In this document: one piece after another, positions 23,048 to 32,410 of the stretch | Layout of the letters: each line of letters opens with the position of its first letter | Numbering within the stretch: the first letter of the stretch is position 1 | Origin: Paenibacillus sp. PAMC 26794 | GTDB lineage: Bacteria; Bacillota; Bacilli; Paenibacillales; Paenibacillaceae | Reading direction: 5' to 3' | NCBI RefSeq assembly: GCF_000316035.1 | Contig: NZ_ANHX01000012.1 | Location: 1-64,000, forward strand | DNA: 64,000 nt | Notes under the pieces: model-generated | Told to the model about the DNA's origin: nothing | What the model saw: only the letters and a program-made list of their open reading frames with translations | Database searches by the model: none | Translations under genes and position numbers: made by a program

Positions 23048-23323
23048 ATGAATTTATACAAGTTTGAATTAACGGTGAATGGATATCTATTGCGTGTTCA
23101 TTTCAGTGCATCTGAAGAAAGTGGATTGAAATGGTGCAAACGAGTTGCTTCTGAATTCCAGAGTAACGTTGCCAATCTGGAGATCAAGGTTGATATACAT
23201 AAAAAGCAGAAACAAAAGCATGCACGGGAATATCACGGAAAGCCATATTTGTATGATAGGACACTAAGGAAAAAGTCGCTTGCGAAGAAAAATAAAACGG
23301 CTGAATCATCTGCTGTTATGTAA
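23048..23323 (+). CDS. Small basic protein of unknown function, probably SOS-controlled
   Basis: 91 residues. The first 60 residues alternate hydrophobic and polar residues (YKFELTVNGYLLRVHFSASE), suggesting a small beta/alpha fold. The last 35 are strongly basic (KKQKQKHAREYHGK, RKKSLAKKNK), as in nucleic-acid binders. No family recognised. AAGGA lies eight bases upstream of the ATG. The gene starts 55 bases after the -10 of a promoter carrying a LexA box, so DNA damage induction is likely. It is monocistronic and convergent with cydC. Confidence 0.62.
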   Translation: MNLYKFELTVNGYLLRVHFSASEESGLKWCKRVASEFQSNVANLEIKVDIHKKQKQKHAREYHGKPYLYDRTLRKKSLAKKNKTAESSAVM

Positions 23324-23468
23324 AGGTAAATTAACATTGCCGCTTAACGAGTCTTCTCAATAGATAGACAAAAAGACTAAAGTACGGCTAATTGATGATA
23401 ACATCAGTAACGTTCTTTAATCTTTTATGAAGTACTATCGACACCTTGAGTAGGGCTGATATTCGTTT

Positions 23469-25196
23469 TTACACCCCAGCGTCTCCAATCATTTGTCGTT
23501 CAATTTGTTTCATTTCATAAAAATAGCCTTTTTGCTCCATCAGCTCGGAGAAGGAACCCGATTCCACAATCTTGCCTTGGTCCATGACCACAATCCGATC
23601 CATCTCTTCCAATCCCGTCAGCCGATGGCAGATCAACAGAAGTGTATCTTCGGCAGCTTGTGCAAGAAGATGCTGGAGCACATGTTTCTCTGTGACATAA
23701 TCCAGCGAAGAAGTCGGTTCGTCCAGAAGCCATAATCGTCCGTTGCGCAACATGGCGCGTGCCAGAGCCAGCCGCTGTTTCTCGCCATCCGACAGGTTCT
23801 CTCCTTTTTCATAAACCAAATCACTCAACAACTTATTCGGCAGTTGGACTTTATCCAGCACAGCCGACAGTTGTTCATCTGAATGTTCTTCTCCATTCAG
23901 AAGAAGGTTGTCCCGGATGGTTCCCCGGAAGAAATGACTTTGCTGCAACACAACATTCGCGTTTTGCCAAATGCTCTCTTCATTTAATTCCTGCAACGGA
24001 ACATCGTTTAACCGGATATTGCCAGACGTTGGTGCACGCAGCTTGAGTAGCAAATCGATAATCGTTGACTTGCCTGACCCGCTCGGCCCGACAATCGCTG
24101 TTTTGGAGCCTGCTGCAAGTTGCAGGGAGAGCTCCCTCAGCGCCGGTCTCCATTCCCCTTCATATTGAAAACTAACACTCGATAGTTTAATCGAAATCGC
24201 CTGATCGGCTGACACTTCACCGCTTGGCTGTACAGGTTGCACACCGGAGGTTGGCACCGTTTCGGACAGTCGCTGAGCAGCGTGTTCGCTGTCCTGCTTA
24301 TATAGAGGTAATATAGCCATTGCCGCAGCTTCTTCGAACACGGTCTGCGTGGCCAGGATCAGCATGGCGAGGAATACACCGGCAAACGATCCATTCACAA
24401 TTAAAAAGGCGCTGAGTGCCAGCACACCCCATGTAACAAGATACGTCACAAAAACGTGCATGGATTGCCCGCGCAGCAAGTGCGAAGCGGCTTGTTTCTG
24501 TTCCGTTGCCAGTGCAGCGGAAGCCTGCTGAAGCTGTTGCTCGCGCTGTTCCAATTGGCCGTATACTTTCAAATCCCGGAAACCATACAATACTTCGGTT
24601 ACTTCCGTGGACAGCAAGGCCCGTTGCTGGCGGACACGTCCGTGTATTTTTCGCTGACCTAACAAGACAATACCTGGTACAACAAATGCCGTGATCAGCA
24701 TACCTAGTACTAACAAACACGCAATCCAGATCGAAAAGGCCGAAGTGAACAGCATGGTAGCCAAAAACACCATAACGACCATGATGGGTGGATACGCGAC
24801 CCGCAAAAAGTAATTTTGCAAGCTTTCCACATCGCCCACGATCCGCGCAAGCAGATCCCCGCTTCGGTTTTTGTTCAATATACCTGGCGTTACCGGGATC
24901 AGTTTGGCAAAAAAGGACGTCCGCAAACGGCTCAACATGGAGAATGTTGCCCTGTGCGAATACAAGCGTTCTCCGTAGCGACTTGCCGCTCGAAGGAAAC
25001 CGAGCAGTTTGACCATGGAAGTGAGTACAATTAAGGTGTACAGCGGTGGGGCAAATACCGTTTGCGATATCATATACCCACTCGCGGAAAAGAGAGCTAC
25101 CCCTGCTATGCCGGCGATAAATCCGCCCAATATCGAAAGCAAGATATCCTTGCGCTCCTGAATCATCGCTTTTGACAGAATCGTCAGCTCATTCAT
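23469..25196 (-). CDS. cydC: Thiol reductant ABC exporter subunit CydC
   Basis: 575 residues. N-terminal six-helix ABC membrane domain, C-terminal ATPase with Walker A GPSGSGKSTIIDLL, signature LSDGEKQRLALARAM (Asp for the usual second Gly of LSGGE) and Walker B WLLDEPTSSLD. With CydD it exports glutathione or cysteine and is required for cytochrome bd assembly. Overlaps the end of cydD by four bases (ATGA). Last gene of cydABCD. Confidence 0.92.
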   Translation of the reverse strand: MNELTILSKAMIQERKDILLSILGGFIAGIAGVALFSASGYMISQTVFAPPLYTLIVLTSMVKLLGFLRAASRYGERLYSHRATFSMLSRLRTSFFAKLIPVTPGILNKNRSGDLLARIVGDVESLQNYFLRVAYPPIMVVMVFLATMLFTSAFSIWIACLLVLGMLITAFVVPGIVLLGQRKIHGRVRQQRALLSTEVTEVLYGFRDLKVYGQLEQREQQLQQASAALATEQKQAASHLLRGQSMHVFVTYLVTWGVLALSAFLIVNGSFAGVFLAMLILATQTVFEEAAAMAILPLYKQDSEHAAQRLSETVPTSGVQPVQPSGEVSADQAISIKLSSVSFQYEGEWRPALRELSLQLAAGSKTAIVGPSGSGKSTIIDLLLKLRAPTSGNIRLNDVPLQELNEESIWQNANVVLQQSHFFRGTIRDNLLLNGEEHSDEQLSAVLDKVQLPNKLLSDLVYEKGENLSDGEKQRLALARAMLRNGRLWLLDEPTSSLDYVTEKHVLQHLLAQAAEDTLLLICHRLTGLEEMDRIVVMDQGKIVESGSFSELMEQKGYFYEMKQIERQMIGDAGV

Positions 25197-27019
25197 GCTA
25201 ACCCTCCTTTCCGTTGTACATCCACCATCTCCGCATATTGAGGCAGGCGCGCCAGAAGCGCTTCATGATGTCCTGAATCCACCAACACTCCATTGTCCAT
25301 AAACAAAATGTTGTCCGCATGTTGAATCGTATATAAACGGTGTGCTACCGTAATCATCGTCGCCGTTTTGCCCAACGCCGCAATGGATTGTTGCAATACC
25401 CGCTCGGTGTGCAGATCCAGACCAACGGTGGGTTCGTCGAACAAAATAACAGCTGGTCGCTTCAGAAAAGCACGTGCCAAGGCAAGTCTTTGCTTTTCCC
25501 CACCAGATAATCCCCTGCCCCCATCACCAACAAATGTGTCCAGTCCCTGCTCCAATTGTGCGACAACACCAGCAAGCCCTGCTTCCTCTGCCGCCTGCTC
25601 AATTTCAGATTTGGAGACGTTCCGCCCCGCGCCAATCGCAATATTTTCGGCAAATGTTCCTGCAAAAATATACGGATGCTGTGTAATGTAGCTAACCCGC
25701 TCGAACCATGCAGCCTCATCATGTTGCGAAAGCTCGCTTCCGTTCACCAGCACCGCTCCCGAATCTGGTTTCAGTAAACCGGCAATGAGATGAAGCAGCG
25801 TGGTTTTACCTGATCCACTTTTGCCTACAATAGCAATCTGTTCTCCTGGTCCAATTGAGACCTGTCCTGTCTCAAGTCCAAAGGAATCAGGTGTGTACTG
25901 GAATCGGACATCGTTCAGTTCAATGGTTGGTGGCATTGGAATCAGCGCCGCACGAGTTGTACGCCCCGCTTCCTGCTGCACCATCAGAACGTTTGTATCC
26001 CCGGTATGTGTTTCCTTTTCGGCTTTCTCATCCTCGGTTGGTATGCTTGTACCACTTGTTTCCTCAAGCATCTGTTCCACTTTGCGAATGGCGCCCATAC
26101 TGGTTCGCCCGCTGTGAAAAGCCGTTCCCGTATTCTTCAACAGACTGTAAAACTCAGGGACGAGCAACAACACAAGAAAGGCCATATGGAAGCTCATCGA
26201 TTTGAACACGAGTAACTGAATAGCCAGCTCAAGCGCGACAATACCGATGCTTAACATCACGATCGATTCAAGCATAAACGTATTTGTAAATGCAATTTTC
26301 AAAATGCCCATGGTGGCATCACGATACCCCAGACTGCTGCGTTCAATTTCCTGTTGCTGACGTTTAGCCCGTCCGAATATTTTCAACGTAACCAGCCCTT
26401 GAAGTGAATCCAGAAATGTACCGGAAAACTCGGCCAGTTGCGCGTATTTTTCTTCTGATTTGTTCTTCGTCTGGAGTCCAACCAAGATCATGAACAGCGG
26501 GATAAATGGTGCCGTAAACAGCATAATCCAGCCTGTGTTGGCGTGCTGCGTAAATGTAACAACCAGAATCAGAATCGGGATCATCGCAGCTTCCATCATA
26601 CGCGGCATATATTGACTGAAATAACTGTCGGCTTCATCCACAGCATCCAAAGCAACGCTGACCGTTCCTCCCGTCTGTCCACGAAGGGTTGAAGGCATGG
26701 AAGCGCGGGTCAGGTTCTGCAACACAGATGCTCGCATATTCGTCTTGGCGCGTGCTGCCATATGCAAGCCCACTTTCCCATTACCATACGACAACAGTGA
26801 GCGTACAGCCATAATAACCAGTAATAGGACAAGCAACAGGACCACTGATGAAAAGGAAGCTTTCTCTACAAAGATTCGCTGGACTGCTTCAGCCACCAAG
26901 GTGGCCTGGCTTATAATAGCTACACCAAGGGCCAGCGAAATGATCGCAAGGAGAAGTCTGTTTTTTCGTTGTAAAGACATTTGCTGCGAGATCAGATTGG
27001 ATTTGGCTCTCCTCTTCAT
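25193..27019 (-). CDS. cydD: Thiol reductant ABC exporter subunit CydD
   Basis: 608 residues. Membrane domain of six helices, then an ATPase domain with Walker A GKSGSGKTTLLHLI, signature GLSGGEKQRLALARAF and Walker B ILFDEPTVGLD. A linker of about 50 residues (EDEKAEKETHTGDTN region) between the two domains is longer than usual. AGGAGG precedes the ATG, 14 bases after cydB. Partner of CydC. Confidence 0.93.
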   Translation of the reverse strand: MKRRAKSNLISQQMSLQRKNRLLLAIISLALGVAIISQATLVAEAVQRIFVEKASFSSVVLLLVLLLVIMAVRSLLSYGNGKVGLHMAARAKTNMRASVLQNLTRASMPSTLRGQTGGTVSVALDAVDEADSYFSQYMPRMMEAAMIPILILVVTFTQHANTGWIMLFTAPFIPLFMILVGLQTKNKSEEKYAQLAEFSGTFLDSLQGLVTLKIFGRAKRQQQEIERSSLGYRDATMGILKIAFTNTFMLESIVMLSIGIVALELAIQLLVFKSMSFHMAFLVLLLVPEFYSLLKNTGTAFHSGRTSMGAIRKVEQMLEETSGTSIPTEDEKAEKETHTGDTNVLMVQQEAGRTTRAALIPMPPTIELNDVRFQYTPDSFGLETGQVSIGPGEQIAIVGKSGSGKTTLLHLIAGLLKPDSGAVLVNGSELSQHDEAAWFERVSYITQHPYIFAGTFAENIAIGAGRNVSKSEIEQAAEEAGLAGVVAQLEQGLDTFVGDGGRGLSGGEKQRLALARAFLKRPAVILFDEPTVGLDLHTERVLQQSIAALGKTATMITVAHRLYTIQHADNILFMDNGVLVDSGHHEALLARLPQYAEMVDVQRKGGLA

Positions 27020-27033
27020 TGAACGCTCCTCCT

Positions 27034-28047
27034 TTATTTTTTCCCTTTCACATAATCCGCATCAAACAGGAACAGTTTGAAGACCAGGATTAGAGAAGGA
27101 ATTAACAAGCACAGACCACCGATAAACACAACGACGAGTGCAAAGCCCATTGCAGGTGATGTGGCGCTACTCTGAATGGTGATGTATGGATCGAGAATGT
27201 AAGGATATTGCCCAATCCCGTAAGCGAAAAAGGCTGTGAGAAATTGCAGCATGATGCATATAAAAGCTAAACCATAACGGCGTCCGTTATATAACAGCCA
27301 CATGGCAATCATGAAAAACGCAACGGAAAGCGCCAGCAGCCACCATAAATCCATCATATTTTGAAAATGACGCTCATTGTGTTGACCCAAATATATAAAT
27401 GCAGTCAGCGCGAGAATAATGGTCGGTGTGCTCCAGAACAAAGCATAGTTCCGCATTAGCTTCAATGCCGAATGATCCTCTGCCCGAGAAGCGTAAAATG
27501 TGAGAAATGAACCGCTAATGAACAATACGGACACGATGGCTAGACCAACGATGCTCCACGATAATGGATTCGTAAACAGCGCCCAGTAATCTAGGGAAAC
27601 GGTATCCCCCTGCTTCAAAATAAAGCCACCTTCAGACAGTGTCAGTGCCACTGACAATGACGCCGGAATAAGCAACCCTGTAGCGCCGTATAAAAACAGA
27701 TATACGATGTTATTTTTGGAACCATAATTCTCGAAAGCATAGAACGACCCACGAATAGCAAGTAAAATGACGGCTATACTTCCCGGAACAAGCAGCGCGG
27801 AGCCATAATAGTAAGCGGTATCCGGAAAGAATCCAACGATGCCAATATAGAAAAAGACAAAAAATACATTGGTGATCTCCCAGACCGGTGATAGATAACG
27901 GGAGATCAGACGATTAATTAGGTGATCCTGCTTCGTCAGGCGTGCATAAAAGGCGAAGAAACCTGCTCCAAAATCAATAGAAGCTACAATAAGATAGCCG
28001 TACAAGAACAGCCAGAGTACGGATATACCAATCAATTCATAACTCAT
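27034..28047 (-). CDS. cydB: Cytochrome bd quinol oxidase subunit II
   Basis: 337 residues, eight or more predicted membrane helices, starting MSYELIGISVLWLFLYGYLI. The family stretch FYARLTKQDHLINRLISRYL follows. Together with CydA it forms the high-affinity terminal oxidase of the respiratory chain. The start codon overlaps the cydA stop by one base (TGATG), giving translational coupling. Confidence 0.93.
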   Translation of the reverse strand: MSYELIGISVLWLFLYGYLIVASIDFGAGFFAFYARLTKQDHLINRLISRYLSPVWEITNVFFVFFYIGIVGFFPDTAYYYGSALLVPGSIAVILLAIRGSFYAFENYGSKNNIVYLFLYGATGLLIPASLSVALTLSEGGFILKQGDTVSLDYWALFTNPLSWSIVGLAIVSVLFISGSFLTFYASRAEDHSALKLMRNYALFWSTPTIILALTAFIYLGQHNERHFQNMMDLWWLLALSVAFFMIAMWLLYNGRRYGLAFICIMLQFLTAFFAYGIGQYPYILDPYITIQSSATSPAMGFALVVVFIGGLCLLIPSLILVFKLFLFDADYVKGKK

Positions 28048-29411
28048 CAGGCCTGATCCCCTTTCTTGGCTGATTGATCATGCTTCTGTTCCAACCATTT
28101 CTCCATCTCAAGCTCAGCAGGATTATTATTGAACAGACGTCTCAATACCAGAACACAGATGACGCCGAGCACGATGTACAGAAGCAAGAAAACGAAAAAT
28201 AAAATTCTCACACTCGGTGAAGAAGTCGCGGCCTCTTCTACTCGCATATAACCTCGAATGATCCATGGCTGCCGCCCCACTTCGGCATAGAACCAACCCA
28301 TCTCAACAGCCAGAAAAGCAAGCGGTGCACTGAGTGCAACCATACGGAGCATCCACTTGTTAAACTGATTGCGTTTCTTCCAGAATACAAACAGGAAGTA
28401 CAGACTTGATATAGCAAGCAGAGCGAAACCAATTCCAGCCATTAGATCAAACAAGTAATGCACAAGCAGTGGTGGCTGCTCATCTGGTGGAAATTCGTTT
28501 AGCCCGGTAACCTCGGCGTTAAAGTCTCCAAAGGCAAGGAAGCTGAGCACTTTCGGCAAATGAAGTGCGCCTATAATTTCATGTTCTGCATTCAGCCATC
28601 CCAAAAAAATCAAATCCGCGCCGCTTTCCGTCTCGAAATGCCACTCGGCAGCTGCGAGCTTCTCCGGCTGATGCTCAGCCAAAAACTTGGCAGATACATC
28701 TCCAGCTAAGGAATTTAATAAACTGAATACCAGCACAACGGCCATCATGAGATTCAAGCCTTTTTTGTGGTAGGCCGACACTCCTTTTCTCAACATCGCA
28801 AAGGCTGCTATTCCTGCTAACAGAGCAGCTCCTGTCAGATAAGCCGAGCTTAATACATGGAACACTTTGGAGAACGTCGCCGTATTCAGCATCGCTTGTA
28901 CGGGGTTCACTGCCATGAATTGACCTGCTTCCATGACAAAACCTTCAGGCTGGTTCATGAATCCGTTCACTGTCGTAATAAAAACAGCAGACATACCTGC
29001 CCCGGCAACAATCGGAATAGTCAGCAACCAGTGGATATACGGATTTTTGAACCGATCCCACGTGTACAGATAAATGCCCAGGAATATCGCTTCAAAAAAG
29101 AATGCGAATACTTCCATAAATAGTGGCAATGCAATGACATTCCCGGCCAGTTTCATAAAATTCGGCCATACCAGGGCCAACTGCAGCGATATTGCTGTAC
29201 CTGTCACGACACCCACCGCTACAGAAATGACAAACCCTCTGGACCACCTCTTTGCCATAAGTATGTAATGGTGATCCTTCTTCCGAATGCCGATGAACTC
29301 TGCAATAGCAATCATCAAAGGTACACCGACACCAAGCGTTGCAAAAATCACGTGGAATCCCAGCGTCAAACCAGTCACTAGCCTGCTCCATAACACCGTA
29401 TCAATAGCCAT
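28047..29411 (-). CDS. cydA: Cytochrome bd quinol oxidase subunit I
   Basis: 454 residues. Heme b595 ligand His in LTLGFHVIFATLGVGVPL. The GRQPWIIRGYMR motif of CydA is complete. The Q-loop is short, as in Bacillus-type enzymes. Reduces oxygen to water using menaquinol. First gene of cydABCD; AAAGGAGG lies upstream of the ATG. The Rex site in its leader shows control by NADH/NAD ratio. Confidence 0.95.
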   Translation of the reverse strand: MAIDTVLWSRLVTGLTLGFHVIFATLGVGVPLMIAIAEFIGIRKKDHHYILMAKRWSRGFVISVAVGVVTGTAISLQLALVWPNFMKLAGNVIALPLFMEVFAFFFEAIFLGIYLYTWDRFKNPYIHWLLTIPIVAGAGMSAVFITTVNGFMNQPEGFVMEAGQFMAVNPVQAMLNTATFSKVFHVLSSAYLTGAALLAGIAAFAMLRKGVSAYHKKGLNLMMAVVLVFSLLNSLAGDVSAKFLAEHQPEKLAAAEWHFETESGADLIFLGWLNAEHEIIGALHLPKVLSFLAFGDFNAEVTGLNEFPPDEQPPLLVHYLFDLMAGIGFALLAISSLYFLFVFWKKRNQFNKWMLRMVALSAPLAFLAVEMGWFYAEVGRQPWIIRGYMRVEEAATSSPSVRILFFVFLLLYIVLGVICVLVLRRLFNNNPAELEMEKWLEQKHDQSAKKGDQA

Positions 29412-29488
29412 TCTTTGTGTTGCCTCCTTTCAAACTCTGTTCAATTTAGAAACATTCAATATCAGCTTTGGCCAAGCTCAATGCAGAG

Positions 29489-29506
29489 TTGCGAAAAATT
29501 TCACAA
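29489..29506. promoter_or_regulatory. Rex operator upstream of cydA
   Basis: TTGCGAAAAATTTCACAA differs at one base from the palindromic Rex consensus TTGTGAAAWWWTTCACAA. It lies about 80 bases before the cydA start, so Rex would repress the operon until NADH rises under low oxygen. Confidence 0.8.
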
Positions 29507-29744
29507 AGTTAGGTATGACGATATCTTGCCACACCTTGATGCACTTAAAGTACTAACCAAGCCTATTAATCAAAATTATTATATCTTTATTTTTACCCAA
29601 TTCAATCAAAGACACGTCTTCTACCCTAAACGTTCAAGAAAGGATCAACTCTTTCTGACAACTTGGTGAAAAACAAAAAATACACCCAAAGGAGCTATTG
29701 ATTCATTGGGTGTAAACGTGCTATTGCACTGAAGATTCGCTATT

Positions 29745-31139
29745 TTACTTGCTTACCTGCTCCGGACTCACCGCACCTGCCTCGCGACGTACGCTCATGA
29801 TGATCAGTGATGCAGCTAATACCGTAAGGATGATTCCAAGCATCTGAAATCCTGTCACATTGAATGTATCTCCCATGACAATCCCAATTAATAACGACGA
29901 TAAGATAGTCCCCAGATAGCGTGATGTATTAAAAATACCCGATGCGACTCCAATCATTTCTTTGGGTGTGCTTTTGAACAGAGCAGCTTGCATGCCGACC
30001 GCGTTTAGGCCGTTACTTATTCCAAATAAAGCTAAGGCAACAATGACAATGAAGATTGGAGAAGTTTCATTCATAACAACGATCAATATAGAGCCAAATG
30101 TAATTAAAGAAGCGGATACGATCAAAGCTGGCCGTGATCCTGATCTGTCAATCCAGCGCCCTGCGATCGGAGCAATAATGACTGAACATAACCCCAAAGC
30201 TAGCATACTCATTCCTGTATAAACTTCGTTTAGATGACGTACCTGCTTTAAATACGTAGGAACTCCAAAGAAAAGTGCGTAAAACAGAATGTTCACCAGC
30301 ATGTATTGCACATTCACCCAAGTCATCTCGGGATATGTGGCAAACGTTCGCAGAGGGATGAAAGGCGTGGCTGCTTTTAATTCATGTCGAATGAACATGA
30401 CGAGTGCGATTAACCCGATCCCTCCTGTCAGCAGATGCCATGTTGAAATATCTCCTGTGGAATTTACTGAAAGTAAACCGATGAGTAGAGCTACCAAGGC
30501 TACCGTAAACATCAGGATACCTGGTGCGTCAATTAACGCAAGCCATTGCCGAATAGACATGTGACCAGAGATAGACGGAGATTGCTCGTTCTTCGGGATT
30601 GTTTTCCAGGCGAACCAAAAGCTTGCCATGACTAACGGAATATTAACGAAGAATATGCTGTGCCAGTCCCACCAATGAATCAATACTCCACCAATAAAGG
30701 GCCCGATCGCAGCTGCTCCGGAGAGGAATATTGCCAAAGTGGACAATGCGGAGGCTTGTTTTTCAGTCACGTTAATTCTGACAATTGCCATTCCGACGGC
30801 CACCATCATGCTTGTGCCAATCGATTGAACGATCCGGAATACGATGAGCCACGAAAAACTGGGAGACCACGGAGCTAGCATGGACGATACAAAAACAATA
30901 ACAAGACCCATGAGGAAGATCTTCCTGCGGCCAAACAAATCACTACACTTGCCCATGACGGGTTGAGCGACAGCACTGGCAATATAAAATGATAAAATAA
31001 TCCACGAAACGGCTGTAAAATTAAGTTGATACACTTGTTGTAACCTGGAGATTGCCACCGAAATCATGGAGGAATTCAACGGATTCAACATGATTCCGAG
31101 TCCAACAGCTACCATCAATCCTTTTTTTCGAACGTTCAT
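29745..31139 (-). CDS. MFS drug exporter, DHA2 (EmrB/QacA-like) family
   Basis: 464 residues with about 14 predicted membrane helices. The N-terminal segment LNPLNSSMISVAISRLQQVY and the loop GKCSDLFGRRKIF (motif A) are typical. Motif C appears as SGAAAIGPFIGGVLIHWWDW. Such proteins expel drugs or dyes by proton antiport. Divergent from a LysR gene, which probably regulates it. Length is normal. Confidence 0.9.
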   Translation of the reverse strand: MNVRKKGLMVAVGLGIMLNPLNSSMISVAISRLQQVYQLNFTAVSWIILSFYIASAVAQPVMGKCSDLFGRRKIFLMGLVIVFVSSMLAPWSPSFSWLIVFRIVQSIGTSMMVAVGMAIVRINVTEKQASALSTLAIFLSGAAAIGPFIGGVLIHWWDWHSIFFVNIPLVMASFWFAWKTIPKNEQSPSISGHMSIRQWLALIDAPGILMFTVALVALLIGLLSVNSTGDISTWHLLTGGIGLIALVMFIRHELKAATPFIPLRTFATYPEMTWVNVQYMLVNILFYALFFGVPTYLKQVRHLNEVYTGMSMLALGLCSVIIAPIAGRWIDRSGSRPALIVSASLITFGSILIVVMNETSPIFIVIVALALFGISNGLNAVGMQAALFKSTPKEMIGVASGIFNTSRYLGTILSSLLIGIVMGDTFNVTGFQMLGIILTVLAASLIIMSVRREAGAVSPEQVSK

Positions 31140-31248
31140 TGGTGCACCTCTCTCTCTTCTGCTGTTATCTTACTCGAACGTATTCATTTATTCCAACGCA
31201 TTATATGTTATGATTTGATGAACTAGAAGGAATGAAGGAATGGTGAAA

Positions 31249-32124
31249 ATGGAGCTTCTTCAACTAAAATATTTCCTGACGGTGGCCCGATGCGAACATG
31301 TTACGGAAGCTGCGGGAAAGCTGCATGTCACGCAATCCTCCCTGAGCAAAACGATACAACGATTAGAGGACGACCTTGGAGTCCCTTTATTTGATCGAAT
31401 CGGGAGAAAGCTGCGACTAAACGACTTTGGAAGAACATTTCTTCAGCGAACTGAAAAAGCCCTATTTGAATTGGAACAAGGAAAGCGGGAAATCGCTGAC
31501 CTCTCCAATCCGGATCAGGGTACACTGCAATTGGCGGTGACTACGGCAAGCACATTGCCAGGTATACTGCGGGAATTCCGGAAAAACAAGCCAGATATTC
31601 AGTTCCATGTGCAAATGGTTTCGTTAGAAAACATGTCCAGACTTCTGCATCGGGGCGAGGTGGACTTTTGTCTCTCCTCTCCTCCGATTCAGGGTGACGA
31701 TATCGAATGTCAGATACTATATGAAGATCCGATCGTAGTCGCTGTTCCTATTGGGCATCGATATGCAGACCGAAGCAGCATTCATTTAACCGAGCTTAAG
31801 GACGAGCGGTTTGTTGGGGTGAAGCAAGGGTATGGTGTTCGTGATATGGTGGATTCCATATGTCAATCCGCTGGTTTCCTACCGAAGTATGTATATGAAG
31901 GTGATGAGCCTGCAAGACTAACCGCCCTTGTGGAGGCGGAGATCGGTCTCGCTTTTATACCTAGCACAGCCAGAAACCCGCATGAGCGCATTAGATATCT
32001 TCAGGTAAAGGAACACCAGCTCGTTCGGGAAATCGCTCTACTTTCGCACAAAAACAGATATATTTCCAAAGCCGCTTTAGAGTTTCGCAGCGTGGTTATG
32101 GACTATTTCAGTGCTATGCCATGA
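31249..32124 (+). CDS. LysR-family transcriptional regulator
   Basis: 291 residues, opening MELLQLKYFLTVARCEHVTE with the helix-turn-helix QSSLSKTIQRLEDDLGVPLF. An effector-binding domain follows. Two starts are possible: ATG 31249 gives the canonical LysR N-terminus with GAAGGA nine bases upstream; ATG 31240 has AGAAGG at similar spacing. Divergent from the MFS exporter. The stop overlaps an acetyltransferase remnant by four bases. Confidence 0.9.
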   Translation: MELLQLKYFLTVARCEHVTEAAGKLHVTQSSLSKTIQRLEDDLGVPLFDRIGRKLRLNDFGRTFLQRTEKALFELEQGKREIADLSNPDQGTLQLAVTTASTLPGILREFRKNKPDIQFHVQMVSLENMSRLLHRGEVDFCLSSPPIQGDDIECQILYEDPIVVAVPIGHRYADRSSIHLTELKDERFVGVKQGYGVRDMVDSICQSAGFLPKYVYEGDEPARLTALVEAEIGLAFIPSTARNPHERIRYLQVKEHQLVREIALLSHKNRYISKAALEFRSVVMDYFSAMP

Positions 32125-32318
32125 GCATAAATTCAATCCAGAGGAGTGCATTCGAACATCTGAAATTCCACCGCATAGAAGCTCATATTAATGTGGATAA
32201 CACCCCTTCCATGAAACTAGCAGAGAGTGTTGGTATGGAATTTGAATGTCTACGTAAAGGGTTTATACACGAAAATAATGAATGGACCGATCACTTAGTG
32301 TATTACAAAAAATTCTAA
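32121..32318 (+). pseudogene. C-terminal remnant of a GNAT (RimJ/RimL-type) acetyltransferase
   Basis: 65 residues. The block FEHLKFHRIEAHINVDNTPS then LAESVGMEFECLRKGFI and DHLVYYKKF is the end of RimJ/RimL-like N-acetyltransferases, which are about 175 residues. The N-terminal part and most of the acetyl-CoA loop are missing. The frame begins as an ATGA overlap with the LysR stop, so a deletion seems to have fused the upstream gene to this tail. It may still be translated, but not as an active enzyme. Confidence 0.7.
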
Positions 32319-32343
32319 CTAATCTATTCCCACCGTTTATTAA

Positions 32344-32384
32344 AAAAAGCGAACATAGCACTTGCGTGCCTTGTTCGCTCTTCT
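32344..32384. terminator. Terminator between convergent genes
   Basis: Eight-base arms AGCGAACA (32348-32355) and TGTTCGCT (32372-32379), flanked by A-rich sequence on the left and CTTCTT on the right. The minus-strand direction has seven T after the stem, so it mainly ends the anti-sigma transcript. Confidence 0.75.
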
Positions 32385-32410
32385 TGGTAAGCCATATGGC
32401 TGTCTTCGCC

